Positions 53,132-62,181 of a DNA stretch of 64,000 bases are shown here, piece by piece. The position numbers and the translations under genes are program-made. This stretch comes from Chryseobacterium sp. Leaf180. GTDB lineage: Bacteria; Bacteroidota; Bacteroidia; Flavobacteriales; Weeksellaceae. The stretch covers positions 1,056,450 through 1,120,449 of the forward strand of contig NZ_LMPJ01000001.1 of NCBI RefSeq assembly GCF_001424585.1, written 5' to 3'. The notes under the pieces are model-generated. The model searched no databases. It was given only the letters and a program-made list of their open reading frames with translations, and was not told the DNA's origin. Position 1 is the first letter of the stretch. Each line of letters starts with the position of its first letter.

Positions 53132-55288
53132 ATGAAAAAAAGTCTCATCATATTATTTTTACTTCAGATTTTCTTCGCCTATTCTCAGGTGAAAGAAGGT
53201 CTGGTTATTCCGAAAAAGCCAAAAATCGGACTTTCCCTTGCAGGTGGTGGTGCCAAAGGTTTTGCGCATATCGGCGTTTTGAAAATACTTGATTCGTTAG
53301 GCGTAAAAGTCGATTATATCGCAGGAACCAGCATGGGATCGATCGTTGGCGGACTTTACGCCGCAGGCTACACCGGAAAAGATATCGAAAAAATTATTAT
53401 GGATACTGATTTTTATTCGATCATAAGAGATCCAAAATCGCGTGTAGAAACGACTTTTTTTAATAAATCAGTTGACAAATATCTGCTTTCGATCCCGCTA
53501 AAAAATGGAAAAGTAACGTTTCCCTCATCCATAAGCACAGGACAGAAAAATGTTTATTTACTGAAGGAGCTTTTTAAAAATGTTTCAAACGTCGATGATT
53601 TTTCAAAACTTCCGATTCCGTTTATGTGCGTTGCAACTAATTTAGAAAGCGGAAATATGACGATTTTTGAAAAAGGTGATCTTGTTCAGTCGATTATGGC
53701 AAGTTCTGCTTTTCCCTCCTTATTGGAGCCCGTGAAGGTCGGTGACAGTATTTACATCGACGGCGCAATGACGGTAAATTATCCGTCAAAGCCGCTTAAA
53801 GATAAGGGAATGGACATCGTCATCGGAGTCGATCTCAATCAGGATTTATCTGACCGACAGAATCTAAACAATATTATCGCAATTCTTAACCAGGTAATCG
53901 ATTTTGGAATTCAGAAAGAAACCAAACGGCAGTACGATTACACCGATATCAACATAAAACCCGATCTTAAAGGAATGGGTGCCACAAGCTATGATGACAA
54001 GCGTAAAATTCTTGACAGCGGCTATGTCGAAGGTCTGAAATATGTGGATATTCTGAATCGTTTGCCTAAAAGACCTTTTGACCGTCTGAGGCAGATGTCG
54101 AGTCCGATTTATTCAAATGTTTATAAAATTGACAGCGTAGAAATTATTGGAAGCAAGATCTATCAGCGCAATTATATTTTAGGAAAGATGGAGCTACGCC
54201 TGCCTTCTCTGCAAACGTATGGAAGCATCAACCGTGGCATCGATAAGCTGATTGCAACCAATAATTACAGTTTTATTAACTACGATATTGTAACGACCGG
54301 CGGAACAAACTACCTTAAACTATATGTTACAGAAGATGAAGCGCGGCATTTTTTCAAAGCTGGGTTGCATTACGATGACATATTTAAAACCGGTTTGCTG
54401 CTCAATTATTCTGCAAAAAGGCTCTTTTTTACTAACTCAAATCTTTCTTTGGATGTTATTATAGGCGATCAGCCGCGGTATTATCTGAATTATATTATAG
54501 ATAACGGATACATTCCCGGTTTTGGCCTGTATTCGTCAGGAATGAGTTTTGATCTGCGTGGTGAGAACAATATTACATCCGATCAGTGGAAATGGCTGCG
54601 CAATGAAGTGTACATACAATCTGTTTGGAAAGATAAATATGCCGTGGGTGCCGGCATCAGCCACGATTATTTTGAAGCTGAATTAAATGGAACAAATGAG
54701 CGATACAACCGTTATCTCAATCCGTATGTTTTTCTTAAAAGTGATACGCAGAACGACAAATATTTTGCCACACGGGGTTTTTATCTGAATGCAGAAGGGA
54801 AAGTAATTGATTTGCTTAAATCAGATATTCCGAAACGTGTTGTGCAGGTTAAAGCTGATATCAGGATTAATATTCCAGTCGGCAAAAGACTGAGTTATCA
54901 CCTCAATCTCTATGGAGGAATTACCATTGGCGAAGAACTTCCCGAATATTATCAGTACCGTTTGGGTGGAATTTTCGGACAGAATATTATCAATTTTAAA
55001 ACGTTTCAAGGATTCTATTTTGCACAGCTTAATACAAATAATGTTGCTTTAATCTCGAATGATCTTCAGTATAATATCTATAAAAATTTCTTTCTCACCG
55101 GTAATTTTTCTTTTGCTAATCTTTCAAACAGCATCACTTTTGAAGATGCCGTGAAAGTAAATTATAGTTCAGCCGGTCTTACCGCAGGCTACAAATCCCC
55201 CTTCGGTCAGATTAAATTAAATTTCAGTCATGCATTCGACAGCGAACAAAAAGGCATTTTCACAGTAATTCTTGGACACTGGTTTTAA
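53132..55288 (+). CDS. Patatin-like phospholipase with C-terminal BamA/TamA-type barrel (type Vd secretion)
   Basis: 718 residues. Signal peptide (1-19, ending FAYSQ), then a patatin domain: oxyanion GGGAKGFAHIGVL, nucleophile GTSMGS, catalytic Asp in YIDGAMTVNYPS. The C-terminal half (from about 340) is a POTRA-like segment followed by a beta-barrel of the BamA/Omp85 type ending in VILGHWF. This is the PlpD-type layout in which the barrel exports the fused lipase to the cell surface. Begins 2 bases after the murF-alr stop, so it is co-transcribed. Confidence 0.9.
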   Translation: MKKSLIILFLLQIFFAYSQVKEGLVIPKKPKIGLSLAGGGAKGFAHIGVLKILDSLGVKVDYIAGTSMGSIVGGLYAAGYTGKDIEKIIMDTDFYSIIRDPKSRVETTFFNKSVDKYLLSIPLKNGKVTFPSSISTGQKNVYLLKELFKNVSNVDDFSKLPIPFMCVATNLESGNMTIFEKGDLVQSIMASSAFPSLLEPVKVGDSIYIDGAMTVNYPSKPLKDKGMDIVIGVDLNQDLSDRQNLNNIIAILNQVIDFGIQKETKRQYDYTDINIKPDLKGMGATSYDDKRKILDSGYVEGLKYVDILNRLPKRPFDRLRQMSSPIYSNVYKIDSVEIIGSKIYQRNYILGKMELRLPSLQTYGSINRGIDKLIATNNYSFINYDIVTTGGTNYLKLYVTEDEARHFFKAGLHYDDIFKTGLLLNYSAKRLFFTNSNLSLDVIIGDQPRYYLNYIIDNGYIPGFGLYSSGMSFDLRGENNITSDQWKWLRNEVYIQSVWKDKYAVGAGISHDYFEAELNGTNERYNRYLNPYVFLKSDTQNDKYFATRGFYLNAEGKVIDLLKSDIPKRVVQVKADIRINIPVGKRLSYHLNLYGGITIGEELPEYYQYRLGGIFGQNIINFKTFQGFYFAQLNTNNVALISNDLQYNIYKNFFLTGNFSFANLSNSITFEDAVKVNYSSAGLTAGYKSPFGQIKLNFSHAFDSEQKGIFTVILGHWF

Positions 55289-55292
55289 TAAT

Positions 55293-55709
55293 ATGATACA
55301 TTTCTTTTACGAAAATACCGAGGAAAAGGTAGATCACAAACATATAAGCTGGCTTGAAAAAATCATTCAAAATGAGAACAAAAAGCTTGGGGAAATCAAC
55401 TACATTTTTTGTGACGATGAATATATTTTGAAGATCAACCGCGATTATCTTCAGCACGACTATTACACCGATATCATTACCTTCGACTCTGTAAAAGGCA
55501 AAACAATAAGCGGTGAGATTTTCGTATCTTTGCAACGCATTTCAGACAATGCTTCTACCCTTTCTGTCCGTTTCGATAAAGAATTAAAACGGGTTTTAGC
55601 CCATGGAATATTACATCTCTGCGGCTATAAAGACAAGACAGAAGAAGAAATTTCTGAGATGCGAAATAAAGAAGAATTTTATATTGCAGATTCTTTTTTA
55701 AGAGCTTAA
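55293..55709 (+). CDS. ybeY: Endoribonuclease YbeY
   Basis: 138 residues from the ATG at 55293, 4 bases after the patatin gene ends. Central YbeY features: NYIFCDDEYILKINRDYLQ, YTDIITFDS and the metal-site region LAHGILHLCGYKDKTEEE. The canonical third ligand, HGxLHLxGYDH, is Asp in place of His here (GYKD), a variant I believe is common in Bacteroidota YbeY. Matures 16S rRNA 3' ends and is linked to ribosome quality control. Confidence 0.93.
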   Translation: MIHFFYENTEEKVDHKHISWLEKIIQNENKKLGEINYIFCDDEYILKINRDYLQHDYYTDIITFDSVKGKTISGEIFVSLQRISDNASTLSVRFDKELKRVLAHGILHLCGYKDKTEEEISEMRNKEEFYIADSFLRA

Positions 55710-55800
55710 TCCCGCTATCCGCTCATACTCCTCGCACCTGGCTAAAACCATTTCCGCTGCGGGGTAACCGCTTCTATCGGGGCTAAAGTCAGAAAATAAT
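55710..55800. other. GC-richer intergenic patch after ybeY
   Basis: Just after the ybeY stop is a roughly 90-base stretch of unusual composition, with CCGCTATCCGCTCATACTCC and then CCGCTGCGGGGTAACCGC, the latter with a GCGG..CCGC inverted core. It does not code and looks like a degenerate intergenic repeat or a remnant of an inserted element. Confidence 0.35.
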
Positions 55801-55815
55801 TAGAGATTTACTCGA

Positions 55816-55831
55816 TGTTTCACGTGAAACA
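55816..55831. promoter_or_regulatory. parS site (ParB binding), copy 1
   Basis: TGTTTCACGTGAAACA, a perfect 16-bp palindrome equal to the bacterial parS consensus (B. subtilis TGTTNCACGTGAAACA). It lies in the intergenic region 27 bases before mnmG, within 4.4 kb of the putative origin. ParB spreads from such sites to segregate the chromosome. Confidence 0.92.
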
Positions 55832-55858
55832 TTATCAATTTAGATAAGATTTTATTAA

Positions 55859-57721
55859 ATGATTTCAGATATATACGATGTTATTGTTGTCGGTGCAGGC
55901 CATGCAGGTTGCGAAGCCGCAGCCGCAGCTGCCAATCTTGGCTCAAAAACATTACTCATCACAATGAATATGCAGACCATCGGACAGATGAGCTGCAACC
56001 CTGCAATGGGTGGAATTGCCAAAGGACAGATCGTACGTGAGATTGATGCAATGGGCGGCTACAGCGGGATTATTGCTGATAAATCCGCCATACAGTTCAA
56101 AATGCTGAACCTTTCGAAGGGACCGGCAATGTGGTCCCCGCGAACACAAAATGACAGAATGTTATTCGCTGAAGAATGGCGATTCGCTTTAGAGAATACC
56201 AAAAATATTGACTTTTTCCAGGACATGGTTAAAAGCTTAATCGTTGAAAACGCTAAAGCGGTAGGTGTGATAACTTCATTGGGAATAGAAATCAGATCAA
56301 AATCTGTTGTATTAACAAACGGAACATTTCTGAATGGTCTGATCCACGTTGGTGATAAGCAGTTAGGCGGTGGAAGAATGGGTGAACCACGCGCTTATGG
56401 AATCACCGAACAGCTTACAGCTTTAGGTTTTGAGGCAGGAAGAATGAAGACGGGAACGCCACCGAGAGTTGACGGTCGAAGTCTTGATTACTCAAAAATG
56501 GAAGAGCAGAAAGGTGACGAAAAACCACAAAAATTCAGTTATACAGATACTCCGAAGCTTACAAAACAGTTGAGCTGTCACATCGTTTACACAAATGAAG
56601 CAGTACACGATATTCTTCGCGAAGGATTTGATAGAAGTCCAATGTTTAACGGAACTATTCAAAGTTTGGGACCAAGATATTGCCCAAGTATTGAAGATAA
56701 AATTAATCGTTTTGCAGAGAGAAACCGCCATCAGCTTTTCGTAGAACCTGAAGGCTGGCGCACAGTTGAAATCTATGTAAACGGTTTCAGTTCTTCATTA
56801 CCGGAAGATGTTCAGATCAAAGCAATGAAACATATTCCCGGTTTTGAAAATGTAAAAGTTTTCAGACCTGGCTATGCAATTGAATATGACTACTTCCCTC
56901 CAACCCAGTTAAAGCATACCTTAGAAACAAAGTTGGTTGAAAATCTTTATTTCGCTGGGCAGATAAACGGTACAACCGGCTATGAGGAAGCAGCCGGACA
57001 AGGTTTGATGGCCGGAATAAATGCGCACAATAAAGTTCACGAGAAAGATGAATTCATCCTAAACCGTGATGAAGCATATATCGGGGTTTTAATTGATGAT
57101 TTGATTACCAAAGGAACTGAGGAACCTTACCGAATGTTTACTTCACGCGCAGAATACAGGCTTCTTTTACGTCAGGATAATGCAGATATTCGATTAACCG
57201 AGAAAGCATATAAGTTAGGTCTCGCAGATGAAAATAGACTAAAAAATGTTGAAGAGAAAATCAAAAGAAGTCAGGAACTGGAGACTTTCCTAAAAGAAAC
57301 ATCTTTAAAACCCGGCATAATTAATCCTATTCTTGAAAGTATGGAAAGTAATCCTGTTGATCAGGCGTACCGTGCTTCACAGTTTTTGACCAGACCAAAC
57401 ATTACTTTAAATAAACTTTCTGAGATTGATAGCATTGCTGAAGTTGTTTCTAAATACAGCGACGAAGTAAAAGAACAGGCTGAAGTTAATATCAAATATC
57501 GAGGTTACATTGAGAAAGAAAAGGAAAATGTTTCAAAGCTAAACCGACTTGAAAATGTAAAGATTCCTGAAGCTTTTGATTACCTATCCATATCAAGTTT
57601 ATCTTCCGAAGCAAAGCAAAAGATGAACAAAGTGCGTCCAAAAACATTGGCACAGGCCGGAAGAATAAGCGGCGTTTCACCTGCGGATATTAATGTTTTA
57701 ATGGTTTTTCTAACCCGATAA
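55859..57721 (+). CDS. mnmG: tRNA uridine-5-carboxymethylaminomethyl modification enzyme MnmG
   Basis: 620 residues. FAD-binding GAGHAGCEAAAAAANLG, signatures SCNPAMGGIAKGQIVREIDA, GGRMGEPRAYGITEQL and GQINGTTGYEEAAGQGLMAG, all classic MnmG/GidA. With MnmE it installs cmnm5 on U34 of several tRNAs (the position MnmA thiolates). In many bacteria this gene sits near oriC, which matches the parS sites flanking it and the origin-like region 2.2 kb away. Confidence 0.97.
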   Translation: MISDIYDVIVVGAGHAGCEAAAAAANLGSKTLLITMNMQTIGQMSCNPAMGGIAKGQIVREIDAMGGYSGIIADKSAIQFKMLNLSKGPAMWSPRTQNDRMLFAEEWRFALENTKNIDFFQDMVKSLIVENAKAVGVITSLGIEIRSKSVVLTNGTFLNGLIHVGDKQLGGGRMGEPRAYGITEQLTALGFEAGRMKTGTPPRVDGRSLDYSKMEEQKGDEKPQKFSYTDTPKLTKQLSCHIVYTNEAVHDILREGFDRSPMFNGTIQSLGPRYCPSIEDKINRFAERNRHQLFVEPEGWRTVEIYVNGFSSSLPEDVQIKAMKHIPGFENVKVFRPGYAIEYDYFPPTQLKHTLETKLVENLYFAGQINGTTGYEEAAGQGLMAGINAHNKVHEKDEFILNRDEAYIGVLIDDLITKGTEEPYRMFTSRAEYRLLLRQDNADIRLTEKAYKLGLADENRLKNVEEKIKRSQELETFLKETSLKPGIINPILESMESNPVDQAYRASQFLTRPNITLNKLSEIDSIAEVVSKYSDEVKEQAEVNIKYRGYIEKEKENVSKLNRLENVKIPEAFDYLSISSLSSEAKQKMNKVRPKTLAQAGRISGVSPADINVLMVFLTR

Positions 57722-57728
57722 ATTATAT

Positions 57729-57744
57729 TGTTTCACGTGAAACA
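57729..57744. promoter_or_regulatory. parS site (ParB binding), copy 2
   Basis: A second perfect TGTTTCACGTGAAACA palindrome 7 bases after the mnmG stop. Same sequence as copy 1. Confidence 0.92.
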
Positions 57745-57765
57745 TTTTAATAAATTTACTAATTA

Positions 57766-58587
57766 ATGCAGATCAAAGATCATTTTCTAACAGGAGAAAC
57801 TTTTGAGATTATAGAAACTGAAACTCCTGGTGTTTTCAAAACCTCTCCTATTCCGGAAAACCTTTCTAAATATTACGAAAGCGAAAACTACATTTCTCAC
57901 CATCAGGATTCCGGAAGTCTAAAAGAAAAACTGTATAAATTTTTGCAGTCTTTTAATTTAAATTATAAAAAAAATATATTAGTTGAGAGAATTCCGGCGA
58001 ATGCAAAAGTTCTAGATTACGGATGTGGTGCTGGTGAATTTCTGAAATTTATTGAAAATGATTTTCAAACGTACGGTTTCGAACCGGATGCTGATGCAAG
58101 AAATGCTGCACAGCATAAAACTTCAAAATCACAAATAGTTCATGACATCGATTTGATCTTAGACGCAAGTTTAGATGCAATTACGCTTTGGCATGTTTTT
58201 GAGCATATCGAAAATCAGGATGAAATGCTGGAGAAATTCAGCAGCAAATTAAAGACAAAAGGTTTGTTGATTATTGCCGTTCCCAACCCTACTTCATACG
58301 ATGCTTTACATTATAAAGAATTCTGGGCCGCATATGACGTTCCCCGACATATTTATCATTTCTCAAAAAATGGTATGGAAAATCTAATCGCAAAAAAACC
58401 AAACTGGAAAATGCGAAAAATAAAACCTTTGATTCTGGATGCATTTTATATTGCGATGCTCAGCGAAAAATATAAGAAATCACCGTTATTTTGGCTTAAA
58501 GCCATGTTCTACGGAGTAATTTCTAATTTTAAGGCATCATTTTCTAACGAATTTTCGAGTTTGATATACATTATCGAAAAAAAGTAG
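57766..58587 (+). CDS. SAM-dependent methyltransferase (class I)
   Basis: 273 residues. Rossmann methyltransferase core: AKVLDYGCGAGEFLKFIEND (motif I), FGFEPDADARN-like region (motif II), then LDAITLWHVFEHIENQDEML (motif IV) and GLLIIAVPNPTSYDALHYKE. The C-terminal third has hydrophobic segments. Substrate unknown; similar proteins methylate small molecules or glycans. Directly after the second parS site, single gene on the plus strand. Confidence 0.85.
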   Translation: MQIKDHFLTGETFEIIETETPGVFKTSPIPENLSKYYESENYISHHQDSGSLKEKLYKFLQSFNLNYKKNILVERIPANAKVLDYGCGAGEFLKFIENDFQTYGFEPDADARNAAQHKTSKSQIVHDIDLILDASLDAITLWHVFEHIENQDEMLEKFSSKLKTKGLLIIAVPNPTSYDALHYKEFWAAYDVPRHIYHFSKNGMENLIAKKPNWKMRKIKPLILDAFYIAMLSEKYKKSPLFWLKAMFYGVISNFKASFSNEFSSLIYIIEKK

Positions 58588-58709
58588 AAAATCAAAATTT
58601 GATAGGTTTATGAAGGTCAATATTTGAAGCAAAACGCAAAATTTTTGGCAAAAGTATAATTTAGAACGTACGAACTTTCCTTTTAAATAATTTCTACAAG
58701 TCAAAAATT

Positions 58710-58740
58710 AAAAGACCTCCAAAAATTTGGAGGTCTTTTT
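58710..58740. terminator. Terminator between the methyltransferase and pgk
   Basis: Perfect 14-bp stem AAAAGACCTCCAAA / TTTGGAGGTCTTTT with a 2-base loop and T run; serves the converging genes. Confidence 0.9.
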
Positions 58741-58763
58741 TATTATTAATGAAATAAATTTAT

Positions 58764-59954
58764 TTACTTATTTATTGCCGCAACTCCGGGAAGTTCTAAA
58801 CCTTCCAGACTTTCTAGCATCGCACCTCCACCGGTAGAAACGTAACTTACTTTGTCGTCATAACCAAACTGTTTCACGAAAGCCACACTGTCGCCACCAC
58901 CAACTAGGGAAAACGCACCCATCTTTGTAGCTTCAGCAATGCTGTCACCTAAGGCAACGGTTCCGCCAGAAAAGTTTGACATTTCAAAAACACCGATCGG
59001 TCCATTCCACAAAATGGTTCGGGAATTCAGCAAAACATCGTTAAACTGCTCTCTGGATTTTTTACCGGCATCTAATCCCATCCATCCTTCCGGAATCTGA
59101 TAAATATCCACTTCTTTAGTTTCTACTTCATTGCTGAAGCTTTCTGTTATCACCGCATCTGAAGGAAGATACACTTTAACATTATGTTCCTTTGCTTTTC
59201 CGATAATATCTAATGCGAGATTCATTTTATCTTCCTCGACAAGAGACGAACCGATTTTTCCGCCTAAAGCTTTAATAAAAGTAAATGCCATTCCGCCACC
59301 AATAATTAAATTATCTACTGCCGGCAAAATATTTTCAATAACTGTAATCTTAGTGGAAACTTTAGAACCGCCAAGAATCGCTGTAACAGGTTTTTCACCG
59401 TCTTTTAATACTTTATTGATCGCTTTTAATTCACTTGAAAGCAATTCACCGAAAAATTTAGTTTCAGGAAAAAACTGAGCAATAACAGCTGTCGAAGCAT
59501 GCGCTCTGTGAGCTGTTCCGAATGCATCATTTACGTATGCATCTCCAAGTTTTGAAAGTTCTTCAGCAAACTTTTCATCACCTTTTTCTTCTTCTTTGTG
59601 AAAACGTAAATTCTCAAGCAAAAGAATATCTCCAGGCTTTAAATCATTTGCAGCGCTCTGAGCTTTTTCTCCGATGCAGTCTTCAGCAAATTTAATATCG
59701 TGGCCTAAAACTTTTGATACTTCATCCACAATATTTTTTAACGAAAACTCATCTTTAGCTTCACCTTTCGGGCGACCAAGATGTGTCATCAAAATAACTG
59801 CTCCACCATCATTCAAAATCTTTTCAACAGTAGGTTTTACAGCAGCAATTCTCGTCGTGTCGGTTACTTTTCCACTGTCATCCTGCGGAACATTAAAATC
59901 GACTCTTACAAGTGCTTTTTTATTTTTAAAATTAAAATCGTGAATTGTTTTCAT
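58764..59954 (-). CDS. pgk: Phosphoglycerate kinase
   Basis: 396 residues, full length. N-terminal KKALVRVDFNVPQDDSGKVT, the HLGRPKG motif, LLLENLRFHKEEEKGDEKFA, and GGSKVSTK with NGPIGVFEMSNFSGGT and the C-terminal GGGDSVAFVKQFG, STGGGAMLE. ATP-forming step of glycolysis, cytoplasmic. Transcribed toward the methyltransferase terminator; its promoter lies in the origin-like region at 59955-60552. Confidence 0.97.
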   Translation of the reverse strand: MKTIHDFNFKNKKALVRVDFNVPQDDSGKVTDTTRIAAVKPTVEKILNDGGAVILMTHLGRPKGEAKDEFSLKNIVDEVSKVLGHDIKFAEDCIGEKAQSAANDLKPGDILLLENLRFHKEEEKGDEKFAEELSKLGDAYVNDAFGTAHRAHASTAVIAQFFPETKFFGELLSSELKAINKVLKDGEKPVTAILGGSKVSTKITVIENILPAVDNLIIGGGMAFTFIKALGGKIGSSLVEEDKMNLALDIIGKAKEHNVKVYLPSDAVITESFSNEVETKEVDIYQIPEGWMGLDAGKKSREQFNDVLLNSRTILWNGPIGVFEMSNFSGGTVALGDSIAEATKMGAFSLVGGGDSVAFVKQFGYDDKVSYVSTGGGAMLESLEGLELPGVAAINK

Positions 59955-60552
59955 ATAAAAATTGGTTTTAAAATCTGATTGTATTTGGCCAGTAACCGCA
60001 TAGAAGCTCTAGAATTGCTGCTGCGATTACTTTCACAAATGTAAGATTTTAAAATTTCGCAGAGTTTGCCCAAACCGAAAAGTTTTCAGAAAAAGTTTTG
60101 GCAAATCTCATTCATCCTATCAACATTACTTTCTTTCTTTTTAAAAATAAAAGAGTGAATACTGTTGTTGAGTGTTGTGAATTCCGGGGATAACTTTAAA
60201 GCAAATCTTTCTGTACATGAAGTGGGAAACAATTCATAATCAATTCACATTTTAAGTCGTTGATTTTAAATGAAATTTTTAGGTTATCCACAATTGCGGA
60301 TAAGTTACTCACACCACACAGTATGAAAAAATGCGGTATTGAAAACCAATGCGAATTCCCGAGGAAAGAAATCTGAACTTTTGCTTGGAAAATTTTTCCT
60401 TTTTTTTCATTAGTGAAAATTTAGCAGAGAAAAATATTTACTTGAGAGAAGTTTTCCACAGTTACTCACATTGCTTTTGGTAATTTATAAACAGAGAAAT
60501 CACAATTTGTATTTTAATACTTAAATTTGTTGATACGAATAACTAACAGCGC
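59955..60552. other. Candidate chromosomal replication origin (oriC): DnaA boxes in an AT-rich gene-free region
   Basis: 598 bases without coding capacity. Contains a perfect DnaA box TTATCCACA (60284-60292), a match on the opposite strand TTATCCGCA (60295-60303, one mismatch, separated from the first by 2 bases), TTTTCCACA (60452-60460, fits TTWTNCACA) and a weaker TTATCCCCG on the minus strand (60185-60193). GTTACTCACA occurs twice (60304-60313 and 60461-60470), each time directly beside a box. An AT-rich tract (60385-60450) could be the unwinding element. Two parS sites within 5 kb and mnmG nearby agree. dnaA is not here, as is usual for split origins in this phylum. Confidence 0.65.
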
Positions 60553-62166
60553 ATGAAAAGAATTTTACTATTGATAATCAGTTCGGTATCGATCTCTGTC
60601 TCTTCTCAGTCATCAATTTTTGCAGAAGCCCAGCTGAAATCGGTGACTGTGTATGAGCAAAGCGGGGAAATGTTTTCTACGACTACATTCAAAGTTCCGA
60701 AAGGAAGTTCAGAGATTGTTATTACCAATATTGCCGAAAATATAGATGATAACACGATAAAAATAGGAAGCAAAAATAAAATATCGGTCCTCACCTACCG
60801 TTTTACAAACGATAATGAAATGTATCAGGTAGAACTTGATAAAAGAAATCCGCAGCATAAAATGGTTTTGGACAGCATTTCAATCGTGCAGAAACAGATC
60901 AGAAATCTTGAGATCGAAAGTGGAACATTAAATAAAAGTCTGGCGATTCTCGATAATAACAGTACGATAAATGCAGGATCTAATAAGTACGCTTCAGAAG
61001 TTTCTAAACTCATTAAATATAACGAGAAAAAGAGAAACGGACTTTATTTCGCGATTGATGAGATTGCCGAAAAACTAAGAAAGCTGCAAAGCAGACTTAC
61101 GGTTCTCAATAAGAAATTTAATCTGAATAATGCGGAACGCGAAAACTATCCTAAAGGTAAAATCGTTTTGCAGATCAGTTCTGAAGCTAATGAAGATGTG
61201 ATGATGGACATAAAATATTCTGTACGTGAAGCGTATTGGAGACCTTATTATGACATCAATGCGAATGGTCTGAACAGCAAAATAAATCTTGGTTACAAAG
61301 CGATGGTTCGCCAGAATTCAGGGCTCGACTGGAAAAATATTAAACTCAATCTTGTTTCCGGTTATCCCAATCAGCGGCAGGTTTTACCGGTTTTGGGAGT
61401 ATGGCAGATTTATTATCAGCCTGAGCAGAATGTAAATCCAGCAGTTTCGATCAGAGGTCAGGCGAGCGGTGTTCAGGTTCAAGAATCGCGATCTAATGTT
61501 TCTATTGAAGAAGTTGTAGTGACAGGTCCGGTAAGAAATACGGCTTCTCAAAACCAGCTTAATCTAAGCTACGAGCTTGAAGATAATTACACCATTCTTT
61601 CTAATAACCGGGAAAACAGCATTGTTTTAAATGTAATGGATATTCCGGCGAAGTTTGTCTATTCAGCCGTTCCGAGATATTCTAATACGGCATTTCTTAC
61701 TGCCGAAATTGATAATCTGGATAAATACAATCTGATAAAAGCTGAAGCAAATATTATCTTTGATGATACCAATGTTGGAAAGACGGTAATTAATCCAGAA
61801 ACCACTGACAGCAAAATGGTTCTTACGCTGGGAGAAGACCGAAGAATCAGTCTGAAGAGAGATCCGATAAAAGACAAAACGTTTTCTAAAAGCATTTCTT
61901 CGACCAATAAAGAACAGCAGTTTGCCTTTGAAACTACGATTAGAAATAACAAAAGCGATAAAATTACCATTAAAATTCAGGATCAGATTCCGATTTCTTC
62001 AGACAGGCAAATCATCATTACGATGGTTGATAAAGGTGGTGCAGAATTTGACGAAAAAACCGGAATTCTCACCTGGAATGTCACGCTCAATGCCAACGAA
62101 ACCAGAAAACTCAATTTCTCATACAAAGTAAATTCACTCAAAAACAGCCAGTTAATCGGTCTATAA
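60553..62166 (+). CDS. DUF4139/DUF4140 (mucoidy inhibitor MuiA-like) secreted protein
   Basis: 537 residues with a signal peptide (KRILLLIISSVSISVSSQ). N-terminal DUF4140 part (LKSVTVYEQSGEMFSTTTFK, EIVITNIAENIDDNTIKIGS), a coiled-coil region with many charged residues (KSLAILDNNSTI to RKLQSRLTVLNKKF), then DUF4139 (VREAYWRPYYDINANGLNSK) to NETRKLNFSYKV. Within it lies an inserted segment, residues about 297-328, reading VSIRGQASGVQVQ and then IEEVVVTGPV, which looks like the start of a TonB-receptor plug. Envelope protein of unknown function. First gene after the origin-like region. Confidence 0.85.
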   Translation: MKRILLLIISSVSISVSSQSSIFAEAQLKSVTVYEQSGEMFSTTTFKVPKGSSEIVITNIAENIDDNTIKIGSKNKISVLTYRFTNDNEMYQVELDKRNPQHKMVLDSISIVQKQIRNLEIESGTLNKSLAILDNNSTINAGSNKYASEVSKLIKYNEKKRNGLYFAIDEIAEKLRKLQSRLTVLNKKFNLNNAERENYPKGKIVLQISSEANEDVMMDIKYSVREAYWRPYYDINANGLNSKINLGYKAMVRQNSGLDWKNIKLNLVSGYPNQRQVLPVLGVWQIYYQPEQNVNPAVSIRGQASGVQVQESRSNVSIEEVVVTGPVRNTASQNQLNLSYELEDNYTILSNNRENSIVLNVMDIPAKFVYSAVPRYSNTAFLTAEIDNLDKYNLIKAEANIIFDDTNVGKTVINPETTDSKMVLTLGEDRRISLKRDPIKDKTFSKSISSTNKEQQFAFETTIRNNKSDKITIKIQDQIPISSDRQIIITMVDKGGAEFDEKTGILTWNVTLNANETRKLNFSYKVNSLKNSQLIGL

Positions 62167-62181
62167 TTAAATAAAATAAAA

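Noticed and set aside
59955..60552. A small gene between pgk and the DUF4139 gene
   Set aside because: All open frames are short and the region carries DnaA-box-like sites instead.
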